Below are positions 25,307-33,725 of a stretch of DNA of 64,000 nt, piece by piece (the first letter of the stretch is position 1; every line of letters starts with the position of its first letter). Below the pieces are notes generated by a model, which did no database searches, was not told the DNA's origin, and was given only the letters and a program-made list of their open reading frames with translations. The translations under genes and the position numbers were made by a program. The DNA lies in contig MEOA01000021.1 of NCBI GenBank assembly GCA_001768515.1, positions 1-64,000 on the forward strand. Direction: 5' to 3'. The DNA is from Bacteroidetes bacterium GWE2_42_24 (GTDB taxonomy: Bacteria > Bacteroidota > Bacteroidia > Bacteroidales > TTA-H9).

Positions 25307-26557
25307 ATGGATATTTTTGATAAAGTGATAGCTAACCCTGGCCCTATAGGGATGTACGGTGATAAAGCCTTCGGATATTATATGTTTCCGAAGCTCGAAG
25401 GAGAAATATCAAACCATATGGTTTTCAGAGGAAAAGAGCGCCTTGTCTGGAGTCTGAACAATTATCTGGGGCTTGCCAATCACCCCGATGTGCGAAAAGC
25501 AGACGAGCAGGGAGCCGCCGACTGGGGCCTGGCCTATCCGATGGGTGCCCGCATGATGTCGGGACAGACCGATCTGCACGAACAGCTTGAACGCGAACTT
25601 GCAGCCTTCGAACACAAGGAAGACGCCTTCCTGCTCAATTTCGGATATCAGGGGATGATCAGCATCATCGACTCAATGCTCGATCGCAAGGATGTGGTGG
25701 TGTACGATTCAGAAGCGCATGCATGCATTATCGACGGGCTCCGTCTGCACATCGGCAAGCGGTTTGTGTACCCTCACAACAACATGGAGAACTGTGAAAA
25801 GCAGCTTCAACGTGCAACCAGGCTCACTGAAGAATCTGGTGGAGGCATTCTGCTGATCACCGAAGGCGTTTATGGAATGTCGGGTGACTTGGGAAAACTG
25901 CGTGAAATAGCTGCATTAAAAAAGAAATACAATTTCCGTTTGTTGGTTGACGATGCCCATGGATTCGGGACAATGGGACCAACAGGTGCAGGAACAGGAG
26001 AACATTTGGGCGTACAGGATGAGATTGATCTGTATTTCGGAACCTTTGCCAAAGCCATGGCTGGAATCGGTGCATTTGTAGCCGGCAAAAAGCAGGTAAT
26101 TGATTACCTCAGGTTCAATATGCGTTCACAGACCTTTGCTAAATCGTTACCCATGCCCATGGTAGTTGGCTCACTCAAACGTCTTGACCTGATCAGAAAA
26201 CATCCGGAGTTACGCGATAACCTGTGGACCATTGTGAAAGCATTGCAGAGCAGCCTGAAGGAAGCCGGATTCAACATTGGCAACACCGAATCGCCTGTTA
26301 CTCCTGTATTCCTGAACGGGGGGATTTCTGAAGCTACCGCCATTACCCACGATATGCGTGAAAGGTTTAACATCTTCTGCTCGATCGTCACCTATCCCGT
26401 AATCCCGAAAGGGTATATCCTGCTCCGGCTGATTCCGACAGCCATTCACACGCTTGAGGATGTGAAATACACCATCGAATCGTTCCGGCAACTAAAGTCA
26501 AAACTCGATTCAGGGGAATATGCTGATGGCGGTTTCGTTGAGCCCGAAAAACTATAG
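25307..26557 (+). CDS. Alpha-oxoamine synthase family enzyme (serine palmitoyltransferase / KBL / BioF-like)
   Basis: 416 residues. This PLP enzyme family condenses an amino acid with an acyl thioester, with loss of CO2. Features are LVWSLNNYLGLANHP at the N-terminus, GARMMSGQTDLHEQLE, NFGYQG, the histidine stacking on PLP in SEAHACIIDG, the LLVDDAHGFGTMG cofactor motif, and the Schiff-base lysine in FGTFAKAMAGIGAF. The sequence resembles a very conserved Bacteroidota protein often annotated 8-amino-7-oxononanoate synthase or glycine C-acetyltransferase. No bio or tdh genes flank it. Bacteroidota use members of this family for sphingolipids and for sulfonolipids (cysteate acyltransferase), so a membrane-lipid role is a fair alternative (inference). 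It has its own promoter and terminator. Confidence 0.85.
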   Translation: MDIFDKVIANPGPIGMYGDKAFGYYMFPKLEGEISNHMVFRGKERLVWSLNNYLGLANHPDVRKADEQGAADWGLAYPMGARMMSGQTDLHEQLERELAAFEHKEDAFLLNFGYQGMISIIDSMLDRKDVVVYDSEAHACIIDGLRLHIGKRFVYPHNNMENCEKQLQRATRLTEESGGGILLITEGVYGMSGDLGKLREIAALKKKYNFRLLVDDAHGFGTMGPTGAGTGEHLGVQDEIDLYFGTFAKAMAGIGAFVAGKKQVIDYLRFNMRSQTFAKSLPMPMVVGSLKRLDLIRKHPELRDNLWTIVKALQSSLKEAGFNIGNTESPVTPVFLNGGISEATAITHDMRERFNIFCSIVTYPVIPKGYILLRLIPTAIHTLEDVKYTIESFRQLKSKLDSGEYADGGFVEPEKL

Positions 26558-26574
26558 ATTTCCAATTTCATACC

Positions 26575-26614
26575 AAAGCCTCCTGACTGCTATCGGGAGG
26601 CTTTGTCTTTTTCC
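26575..26614 (+). terminator. Intrinsic terminator after the oxoamine synthase gene
   Basis: AAAGCCTCC pairs with GGAGGCTTT over 9 bp, followed by GTCTTTTTCC. Confidence 0.85.
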
Positions 26615-27325
26615 TATAGTTATCAACGATTTAGCAGGAAATCATTTTAGTAGTTTTACCTGAAACTAAAGCCGGGGTAAAAAATACAACCAGGTTGATT
26701 GGAGGTTTGTGCCTTTATTGTTAGAATATGTGGCCGGATTCAAAAGTTTAGTTGAAGATTCAGCTCACATACGGTGTTATAGTAAGTTACTTTAATTGTA
26801 TCGTCCCCGACTATTAAAACCCAATCAGTATCAGAGAGTATCGCATCAACCGGATACAGTACATTTCAGCTTTTATAAGGCTGAGAAAAATGTGTCATAT
26901 ATTCAGATGGACCGTCGATTAACCGTAGATCAACCGTAGATCAACCGTAGATCAACCGTAGATCAACCGTAGATCAAGCGTATGGCCAGGGTCAGTTCAC
27001 GATTGATTTTCGCATGATTTCCGATGTATATTCTTTTAAAAGCATACTGTTATGCAACAAAAACAGTACCAAGGCAGGTTCTTTTTTTTGTTTGAGAGAA
27101 GAAAACTGTTTATTGGCAACACCCCCTGGCCAAGCTGAAATCATTGAATTAGCAGAAGTTCTATGTACTGGCCTGGCATTACCCGATAAAAAGAAAACCA
27201 GATAATCCGATCTTAGCAAAAGCAAGAATGGTAAAACAAAATGATATTCAAAGACTAATTAAGGTTATCGTCAAAAAAAATAAAAAAAAAGCAAAAAATA
27301 ATTACCAGCATTTTTGAAAAAACGC
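26615..27325. other. Intergenic region without recognised gene
   Basis: About 0.7 kb. It contains the 11-bp tandem array at 26911-26985. At about 27000-27220 a stretch is open on both strands (possible 63- and 77-residue peptides), but neither looks like a known protein. No RNA gene was recognised. Confidence 0.55.
26911..26985 (+). repeat. 11-bp tandem repeat array A
   Basis: Five perfect head-to-tail copies of AACCGTAGATC at 26921-26975, flanked by degenerate units on the left (ACCGTCGATT) and right (AAGCGTATGG). The same motif, reverse-complemented and more degenerate, forms array B at 51615-51669. The period is close to one helical turn. Confidence 0.9.
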
Positions 27326-27333
27326 TAATTTTG
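27326..27333 (+). promoter_or_regulatory. Bacteroidota -7 promoter element (TAATTTTG) of leader transcript
   Basis: TAATTTTG lies 39 bases before the ATG of the 30-codon leader ORF. A transcript from here would meet the strong terminator at 27492-27525 after about 180 bases. Confidence 0.6.
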
Positions 27334-27372
27334 CCACTTCAAACGAATCGATACAGGATTTAAAAAAAACTC

Positions 27373-27465
27373 ATGAGCACATTCACCTTCACCCCGTCAT
27401 TTATTCAGCTCGTGGCTGTCAATGCCACAACGGCCGGGATATGTTGTGTTCGTTTGTTTCCGTAA
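27373..27465 (+). CDS. Candidate leader peptide, 30 aa, before the MATE gene
   Basis: ATG to TAA, 30 codons, starting 40 bases after a -7 box and preceded by an A-rich TAAAAAAAACTC, as at other Bacteroidota starts. The peptide begins MSTFTFTPSFIQLVAVN and ends TTAGICCVRLFP, with a Cys-Cys pair near the end. A perfect 12-bp terminator begins 26 bases after the stop codon. GGCCGGG inside the ORF (27432-27438) could pair with CCCGGTC of the terminator stem (27495-27501), so an antiterminator is conceivable. It may be a regulatory leader peptide for the downstream exporter, or simply a short transcript or small RNA. Expression is unproven. Confidence 0.5.
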   Translation: MSTFTFTPSFIQLVAVNATTAGICCVRLFP

Positions 27466-27491
27466 ACAAGTTCAACATCATATAAAAAACC

Positions 27492-27525
27492 AAACCCGGT
27501 CAGCAAACTGACCGGGTTTTTTATT
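27492..27525 (+). terminator. Strong intrinsic terminator / possible attenuator before the MATE gene
   Basis: AAACCCGGTCAG pairs perfectly with CTGACCGGGTTT around a CAAA loop, followed by TTTTTTATTT. No normal gene lies between this terminator and the one at 26575, so it must end a short leader or regulatory transcript. The MATE start codon is 52 bases downstream. Confidence 0.85.
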
Positions 27526-27576
27526 TATCCCCGCCACAATAAACCTGACCCATAGAATTACTTAAATCAACATAGC

Positions 27577-28998
27577 ATGTTAAAAAGATCATACATCAAA
27601 ATGAATAGTCACCGACGAAGAGTGTTCCGGTTGATCGGAACAGCCATCGGAGGATCAGATCAGGACTTCACCAGTATGCGGGTAGGCAAGGCCATCTTCC
27701 TGCTTTCTCTTCCCATGGTGCTTGAAATGCTCATGGAATCAATATTTGCAGTAATCGACATCTTTTTCGTCTCACAACTGGGTGCTGATGCCATCGCAAC
27801 AGTAGGACTAACTGAGTCGTTGATGGTAATCGTCTATTCCATAGGATTTGGATTCAGCATGGCCACGACAGCCCTTGTCGCCCGGCGTATTGGTGAAAAG
27901 AACAGTAAAGGAGCTGCTGTAGCAGCAGGTCAGGCAATTCTGATCGGTTTAATGGTTTCTATCATCATAGCCATTCCCGGTGCCCTGTTTGCCGGTGATT
28001 TACTTTCTTTAATGGGTGCCTCGCCGGAACTCGTTGCCCGGAATGCAGGTTATACACATATCATGTTCGCCGGGAACACTGTTGTGATGTTACTCTTTAT
28101 CATCAATGCAATTTTCAGGAGTGCAGGAGATGCTGCGATTTCAATGCGTGTGCTTATGGTCGCTAACCTGATCAACATTGTATTAGACCCGATTCTGATC
28201 TTTGGATGGGGTCCGATTCCCGCGATCGGCATTGAGGGAGCAGCCTTTGCAACCAATATCGGGCGTGGAATTGCTGTGCTTTATCAATTGAAGATACTGG
28301 CCGGACAAAGTTCACGAATCCACATACAATGGCGCCTTCTCAGGCCCAAACCTGCCATTCTCATTCAATTGATTAAGCTCTCACTGGGTGCCATCGGGCA
28401 AAACCTGATTGCAACAGCCAGTTGGATCTTCATGGTACGTTTGGTTTCTCACTTTGGAAGTGTGGCCATGGCCGGATACACGATTGGCATCAGGGTTATC
28501 ATGTTTTCACTGATGCCGAGTTCAGGACTTGGCAACGCAGCCGCAACCCTCGTTGGGCAGAATCTTGGTGCCGGGAAACCCGACAGGGCGCAAAGGTCAG
28601 TATGGATTACCGGATTTGTCAACATGGCCTTGCTGGGATTCATCTCTGTTTTTTTCATCATAATCCCTGAGCAGTTTATCAGGTTGTTTATCGACGACTA
28701 TGCAGTCATCGTGCAGGGGGCACTCTGCCTGAAGATAGTGGGAGCAGGAATGCTTTTTTATGCGATGGGGATGGTAATGCATCAGGCACTCAATGGTGCC
28801 GGCGATACAATAACCCCTACACTGCTCAACCTGATCTGTTTCTGGGCAATTGAAATTCCATTGGCCTGGTTTCTTGCATTAAAAGGCGGATTCAACGTTG
28901 AAGGAGTCTATCTTGCTATCGTAATTGCAGAAAGCACACTTACATTGCTTGGTATGTGGGTTTTCAGCCGTGGAAAATGGAAACTGAAGAAAATTTAG
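27577..28998 (+). CDS. MATE-family multidrug/sodium or proton antiporter
   Basis: 473 residues. A short basic cytoplasmic N-terminus is followed by about twelve transmembrane helices in two homologous halves, beginning IFLLSLPMVLEMLMESIFAVIDIFFVSQLG, broken here as LSLPMVLEMLMESI and AVIDIFFVSQLGADAIATVG. This is the characteristic MATE start with the membrane-embedded aspartate (VID). The second half carries the matching GYTIGIRVIMFSLMPSSGLGNAAATLVGQ-type segment. Such proteins export cationic drugs or metabolites using Na+ or H+ gradients. An earlier ATG than 27601 is used here (27577); either is possible. Expression may be controlled by the leader ORF and terminator just upstream. A 12-bp terminator follows. 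Confidence 0.92.
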   Translation: MLKRSYIKMNSHRRRVFRLIGTAIGGSDQDFTSMRVGKAIFLLSLPMVLEMLMESIFAVIDIFFVSQLGADAIATVGLTESLMVIVYSIGFGFSMATTALVARRIGEKNSKGAAVAAGQAILIGLMVSIIIAIPGALFAGDLLSLMGASPELVARNAGYTHIMFAGNTVVMLLFIINAIFRSAGDAAISMRVLMVANLINIVLDPILIFGWGPIPAIGIEGAAFATNIGRGIAVLYQLKILAGQSSRIHIQWRLLRPKPAILIQLIKLSLGAIGQNLIATASWIFMVRLVSHFGSVAMAGYTIGIRVIMFSLMPSSGLGNAAATLVGQNLGAGKPDRAQRSVWITGFVNMALLGFISVFFIIIPEQFIRLFIDDYAVIVQGALCLKIVGAGMLFYAMGMVMHQALNGAGDTITPTLLNLICFWAIEIPLAWFLALKGGFNVEGVYLAIVIAESTLTLLGMWVFSRGKWKLKKI

Positions 28999-29021
28999 TT
29001 TAAATTGAATTAATCCAATCA

Positions 29022-29060
29022 TGAAGGCAGGTTATACGATAAACCTGCCTTCAGTTTTTT
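29022..29060 (+). terminator. Intrinsic terminator after the MATE gene
   Basis: TGAAGGCAGGTT pairs perfectly with AACCTGCCTTCA (12 bp, 8-base loop), followed by GTTTTTT. The T run merges with the next promoter's -7 element at 29060. Confidence 0.9.
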
Positions 29061-29067
29061 ACCTTTG
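29060..29067 (+). promoter_or_regulatory. Bacteroidota -7 promoter element (TACCTTTG)
   Basis: TACCTTTG, 22 bases before ATG 29090. It directly abuts the preceding terminator. Confidence 0.6.
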
Positions 29068-29089
29068 TCCTCAACCAAATGTATAAGCC

Positions 29090-30205
29090 ATGAAAAACCT
29101 GACCATGCTATGTTCCGTGATCATCCTTTTCACAAGTTGCCAGTCGGCGTCGAAACTTCTTCAGGAAGGGCGGTATGAAAAGGCAGCCTATTCAGCCGCA
29201 GGGCACCTCAAAAGCAATCCATCAGATGAGGCTTTGCAGCAAATTCTTGTGGAGTCCTACAACCTGACCATCCACCAGTATGACAGCCTGATTAACGACG
29301 CAGATCAATCAAAATCAAACGACCGCTTTGAAACACAATACGCCTCATACAGAGCCATGCAGGAGCTCACGGCAACAATCAGAAAACTGCCTGCAAATGC
29401 TACTCAGAAAATAAAAACAGTTGATTACAGCCGGGAAATGTCAATGGTAGCCAGCAGGGCTGCAGAGGAAAGATACAACCTGGGAATTAAGCTTCTTGAT
29501 CAGAAGAACAAAGCCGATGCTTATGAAGCCTGGGAAAACTTTAAGAAAGCAGAAGAATATGATCCAAATTACAGAGATGTCGCCCAGATGACAGAAAGAG
29601 CTTACGAAGCAGCCCTGACATTGGTTGAGGTAAGTGTCAGTCAGGAACGGTTTCCGCTCTACGATATCAACGCAGCCTGGTTAAAGCAGGGGCTCATCTG
29701 GAATCTGGAAACACTGCGAACCAACCATACACTTCTCAAATTCACGTTAAGCGATGATTTAACAAACCAGTCCCTTCGTCCTGACCAAAAACTACAGCTC
29801 GATTTCACCGATATGCGGTTCGACATGCCAATCATGAGCGACTATTCATACGAGAGAACCAGAGAAGTAACCGTAACCGACAACGAAGGAAACCAACGCG
29901 TCATTATGGTGCAGGCCACCGTTTATGTTACACGCAGAATCCTTACCGCCTCAGCAGTACTGATGGCCGAACTCCGTTCGCTGACTGATGGCAGGACATT
30001 GCTCTGGGAGAGATTCCCTGCCGATTACACATGGCGCTCCATTAGTGGGCGCTATACAGGCGATCAGCGGGCACTATCGGCCGATGATCTTTCGATCATA
30101 AACAACATGACGCCAGTGATCCCCGGCCGTGATGAATTATTCAGAATGCTTAGTGAAAAATGCATTAACGACATGGTCTTCAGACTCCAGACAATTTACA
30201 AATAA
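29090..30205 (+). CDS. Lipoprotein with TPR-like N-terminus, unknown function
   Basis: 371 residues. A lipoprotein signal with lipobox LFTSC (Cys17) is followed by helical repeats resembling TPRs (about residues 20-60, SKLLQEGRYEKAAYSAAGHLKSNP in family style, and about 120-175, AEERYNLGIKLLDQKNKADA ... FKKAEEYDPNYRDV). The C-terminal half (about 180-371) is beta-rich and unrecognised. It is probably a periplasmic or outer-membrane-attached protein. A terminator and promoter precede it, and a GH92 mannosidase gene starts 25 bases after its stop codon, so the two are probably cotranscribed. No function can be given. Confidence 0.82.
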   Translation: MKNLTMLCSVIILFTSCQSASKLLQEGRYEKAAYSAAGHLKSNPSDEALQQILVESYNLTIHQYDSLINDADQSKSNDRFETQYASYRAMQELTATIRKLPANATQKIKTVDYSREMSMVASRAAEERYNLGIKLLDQKNKADAYEAWENFKKAEEYDPNYRDVAQMTERAYEAALTLVEVSVSQERFPLYDINAAWLKQGLIWNLETLRTNHTLLKFTLSDDLTNQSLRPDQKLQLDFTDMRFDMPIMSDYSYERTREVTVTDNEGNQRVIMVQATVYVTRRILTASAVLMAELRSLTDGRTLLWERFPADYTWRSISGRYTGDQRALSADDLSIINNMTPVIPGRDELFRMLSEKCINDMVFRLQTIYK

Positions 30206-30230
30206 CAAACTATTTCACACCCAATCAGCG

Positions 30231-32510
30231 ATGAAATCACTCCTTTCATTTATTCTTGTATTTACCTCCCTGTATTCTTGGGCACAAATCACACCTGCCG
30301 ATCGTGTAAATCCGTTAATTGGTACCGATTCAAAATATGAACTTTCAAACGGAAACACCTACCCTGCCATTGCTATGCCATGGGGAATGAATTTCTGGAC
30401 TCCGCAAACTGCCAACATGGGTAATGGCTGGTGCTATACATACGGAGCTAATAAAATCAGAGGGTTTAAGCAAACCCACCAACCCTCCCCGTGGATTAAC
30501 GATTATGGCGCCTTTTCCATCTTCGCCACCACCGAAAAGATGGTTTTTGATGAGAATAAACGCGAATCATGGTTCTCGCACAAGGCAGAAGTTGTAAAAC
30601 CGTGGTACTATAAGGTATTTTTGGCCGATTATAACACTACTGTTGAGATTGCCCCAACCGACAGGGCCGCTCAGTTCAGGATCAATTACCCAACAACCGA
30701 TAAAGCCTATCTGATAGTTGATGCCTTCTTTAAGAATTCGATGGTCAGGGTGATTCCTGCCGAACGGAAGATCATTGGTTATGCACGGAATGCAGCGGGG
30801 GGAGTTCCCGAAAATTTCCACAACTATTTTATCATCACCGTTGATCAGCCTTTTGAAGAAATTTTCATGGTAAAGGATGGTGTCATCTACGCCCGGGCCA
30901 CTGAATCAGAGTGCTGGCATGCGGGCACCGTTATCAGGATGAAAACAGCAAAGGGGAAGCCCGTGCATCTGAAGGTTGCCTCCTCATTTATAAGTCAGGA
31001 ACAGGCAGAATTAAACCTGCAAAAAGAAATAGGTGACGACAGTTTCGATGTCACAGCCGGCAAGGGACGGGATGAATGGAACAGGTTGATGAGCCGCATA
31101 GAGATAGAAGGAGGGACTGATGCCCAATTGACGGTTTTTTACACAGCCTTATATCGCACCATGCTCTTTCCGCGGAAATTCCATGAAACCGATGCCAGTG
31201 GAAAAATGGTTCATTACAGCCCCTTCAACGGAAAAGTATGTGATGGTTATCTTTTTACCGACAATGGATTCTGGGACACCTTTCGGGCCGTGTTTCCCTT
31301 CTTCACGCTGATGTTCCCTGATATGAACAGCCAGATGATGCAGGGTCTGGCAAACACCTACCGTGAGAGCGGCTGGTTGCCCGAATGGGCCAGTCCGGGA
31401 CACCGGGATTGTATGATAGGGTCCAATTCGGCATCTATTATCGCCGATTCCTACCTGAAGGGAATTCCCAACCCCGATATCGAAACATGCTACGAAGCTA
31501 TTCTGAAGAACTCAATGAATGAGGGGCCGCTGAGTTCGGTTGGCAGACTGGGGGTATCCTACTACAACAAGTCAGGCTATATTCCCTATGATGTCGGCAT
31601 CGATGAAAACACGGCCCGCACCCTAGAATACAGTTACGATGATTTTACCATTATGCGTTTAGCCATTGCATTGAAGCGGTCTCAGGCTGAAATAGACACA
31701 TTCGCCAAAAGAGCCGGGTATTACAAAAAAGTATTCGACAACCGGATTAATTTTATGCGTGGCCGCAATGCCGATGGCAGTTTTCAATCACCTTTCAGGC
31801 CTGATAAATGGGGCGATGCCTTCACAGAAGGTTGTTCATGGCACTGGACCTGGTGTGTTTTTCACGACATCAGCGGATTGGCCAACCTGATGGGAGGTGA
31901 ACAAAAGTTTGCTGAAAAACTCGACTCCGTATATCTGGCTCCACCCACATTCGATTACTCCTACTATCGTACACAAATACACGAAATCACTGAAATGCTG
32001 ATCATGAATATGGGACAATATGCGCATGGAAATCAACCCATCCAGCACATGCCTTACCTTTATAATTATGCAGGACAACCATGGAAGACACAGTTTCACG
32101 TACGTGATGTGATGAATCGGTTGTACACCCCTGCCCCTGATGGATTATGCGGTGATGAGGACAATGGACAAACTTCAGCATGGTATGTATTCTCGGCATT
32201 AGGATTTTACCCGGTTTGCCCGGGTACCGATCAGTATGTCATTGGTTCACCTTTGTTTAAGAAGGTGACACTGAAATTTGAAAACGGGAAAACACTCCAG
32301 TTAAAGGCCGGATCGAATAGTGCCGAAAATCTATATATTGATCAGATACTGGTGAATGGGAAGGAGTACACGAAGAACTGGTTCAGTCACCAAACGCTTC
32401 AAAACGGAGGAGTCATTGAATTTAAGATGTCAGGGCAGCCAAATCTGCGCAGGGGAACTGAAAAAGAAAGCCAACCATATTCCTTTTCCAACTCAGGTAC
32501 CATTGATTAG
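30231..32510 (+). CDS. GH92 alpha-mannosidase (exo, Ca-dependent), exported
   Basis: 759 residues from ATG 30231, which gives a signal peptide (MKSLLSFILVFTSLYSWAQ); an upstream in-frame ATG at 30129 lies inside the previous gene and is rejected. Family landmarks are DRVNPLIGTDSKYELSNG, AIAMPWGMNFWTPQT, the GFKQTHQPSPWINDYG segment, the FWDTFRAVFPFFTLMFP helix, DAFTEGCSWHWTWCVFHD, and GLCGDEDNGQTSAWYVFSALGFYP, where acidic residues bind calcium and act as acid/base. GH92 enzymes remove alpha-linked mannose from N-glycans or mannans. No SusC/SusD genes surround it. It follows the TPR lipoprotein by 25 bases. Confidence 0.95.
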   Translation: MKSLLSFILVFTSLYSWAQITPADRVNPLIGTDSKYELSNGNTYPAIAMPWGMNFWTPQTANMGNGWCYTYGANKIRGFKQTHQPSPWINDYGAFSIFATTEKMVFDENKRESWFSHKAEVVKPWYYKVFLADYNTTVEIAPTDRAAQFRINYPTTDKAYLIVDAFFKNSMVRVIPAERKIIGYARNAAGGVPENFHNYFIITVDQPFEEIFMVKDGVIYARATESECWHAGTVIRMKTAKGKPVHLKVASSFISQEQAELNLQKEIGDDSFDVTAGKGRDEWNRLMSRIEIEGGTDAQLTVFYTALYRTMLFPRKFHETDASGKMVHYSPFNGKVCDGYLFTDNGFWDTFRAVFPFFTLMFPDMNSQMMQGLANTYRESGWLPEWASPGHRDCMIGSNSASIIADSYLKGIPNPDIETCYEAILKNSMNEGPLSSVGRLGVSYYNKSGYIPYDVGIDENTARTLEYSYDDFTIMRLAIALKRSQAEIDTFAKRAGYYKKVFDNRINFMRGRNADGSFQSPFRPDKWGDAFTEGCSWHWTWCVFHDISGLANLMGGEQKFAEKLDSVYLAPPTFDYSYYRTQIHEITEMLIMNMGQYAHGNQPIQHMPYLYNYAGQPWKTQFHVRDVMNRLYTPAPDGLCGDEDNGQTSAWYVFSALGFYPVCPGTDQYVIGSPLFKKVTLKFENGKTLQLKAGSNSAENLYIDQILVNGKEYTKNWFSHQTLQNGGVIEFKMSGQPNLRRGTEKESQPYSFSNSGTID

Positions 32511-32653
32511 GAAGATTTCTTTTAGCCACAAAAGAAAAATCATGTAGAATGCCCCCCTGCCGGTAAACAAACCATTGTGAAGGTTGTTACTCTGACTCAT
32601 GTATAAAAGCCGAGAGGGCATAAACAACCCTCCTAACATCAAATCAGAGCGTT

Positions 32654-33523
32654 ATGAGTGTACTCGTTAACAAAAATTCACGGATACTGGTGCAGGGTTT
32701 CACCGGTAATGAAGGGACATTCCATGCCCAACAGATGATTGATTATGGCAGCCCGGTAGTTGGTGGTGTTACCCCTGGTAAAGGGGGAATGAAACACCTT
32801 GGGTTGCCCGTATTCAATACTGTTTCGGATGCTGTAAAAAAGACAGGGGCCGATGTCTCTATAATTTTCGTACCACCACCAATGGCAGCCGACGCCATCA
32901 TGGAAGCAGCAGAGGCAGGAATCAGGGTGATTATCTGTATCACCGAAGGAATACCCATAGCCGATATGGTAATAACCAGGGAATACCTGAAAGGATTCGA
33001 TTGCCGGCTGATAGGCCCCAATTGCCCGGGTGTAATCACGCCGGGTGAAGCCAAGGTAGGTATTATGCCGGCTTTTATTCACCAACCCGGAAGTGTGGGA
33101 ATTGTAAGCCGATCGGGCACCCTCACCTACGAAACTGTTGACCAGCTAACCAAAGAGGGGTTGGGCCAATCAACTGCAATTGGGATTGGAGGGGACCCTG
33201 TTCCTGGAACAACAACCCGTGAAGCCATAGAATTACTGATGAATGACCCTGATACCAATGGCATTGTGATGATAGGCGAAATCGGGGGAAGCATGGAAGC
33301 CGATGCTGCATACTGGATCAGGGAGTTTGGGACAAAGCCGGTAGTTGCCTTCATAGCAGGGGCCACTGCACCAAAAGGCCGTACAATGGGACATGCCGGA
33401 GCCATAGTGGGCGGACATGCCGACACAGCCGAAGCAAAAAAGGCCATTCTGAGGGAATGTGGCATCAGCGTTGTCGATTCACCTGCTGACATCGGCACTA
33501 AGATGAAAGAGCTGCTTGGCTAA
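32654..33523 (+). CDS. Succinyl-CoA synthetase alpha subunit
   Basis: 289 residues, normal length. SucD carries the CoA-binding Rossmann domain ([16 protein letters not shown] near residue 14) and the phosphohistidine His247 in [17 protein letters not shown] and SRSGTLTYE are also conserved. It works as a heterodimer with SucC to interconvert succinyl-CoA and succinate with ATP/GTP synthesis, in the TCA cycle or in the propionate/succinate branch. The beta-subunit gene sucC is not in the window, although the two usually adjoin. A perfect 14-bp terminator follows. The gene lies between a mannosidase and pyruvate phosphate dikinase. Confidence 0.95.
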   Translation: MSVLVNKNSRILVQGFTGNEGTFHAQQMIDYGSPVVGGVTPGKGGMKHLGLPVFNTVSDAVKKTGADVSIIFVPPPMAADAIMEAAEAGIRVIICITEGIPIADMVITREYLKGFDCRLIGPNCPGVITPGEAKVGIMPAFIHQPGSVGIVSRSGTLTYETVDQLTKEGLGQSTAIGIGGDPVPGTTTREAIELLMNDPDTNGIVMIGEIGGSMEADAAYWIREFGTKPVVAFIAGATAPKGRTMGHAGAIVGGHADTAEAKKAILRECGISVVDSPADIGTKMKELLG

Positions 33524-33543
33524 ATATCATTAAAACAAAGCAT

Positions 33544-33580
33544 AACACCTGCAAATCAAAATAGATTTGCAGGTGTTGTT
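33544..33580 (+). terminator. Intrinsic terminator after sucD
   Basis: AACACCTGCAAATC pairs perfectly with GATTTGCAGGTGTT (14 bp, 6-base loop), followed by GTTATTTCT. Confidence 0.85.
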
Positions 33581-33633
33581 ATTTCTAAACAAAGAAATCA
33601 GTTCGATTTAACATCCATATCCCGGATTATTCG

Positions 33634-33641
33634 TAAATTTG
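33634..33641 (+). promoter_or_regulatory. ppdK -7 promoter element (TAAATTTG)
   Basis: TAAATTTG lies 84 bases before the ppdK start. The leader contains a strong Shine-Dalgarno-like AAGGAG at 33705-33710, unusual in this phylum, but 15 bases from the ATG, which is too far for normal use. Confidence 0.55.
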
Positions 33642-33725
33642 CCTTCCGAATTTAGAAAGCACATTGATTAACTGACAATTAACCACTTAAACATTAAGTC
33701 CCTTAAGGAGGACATATTTATTCAC

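Noticed and set aside
26992-27225. Open frames on both strands (63 and 77 codons)
   Set aside because: No promoter, no recognised motif, and they overlap each other antisense; treated as chance, although conservation was not tested.
30129-30230. Longer N-terminus for the GH92 protein
   Set aside because: It would overlap the previous gene; the ATG at 30231 gives a clean signal peptide.
33705-33710. AAGGAG as the ppdK ribosome binding site
   Set aside because: It is 15 bases from the ATG, too far for normal use, and the phylum rarely depends on it; noted only as unusual.
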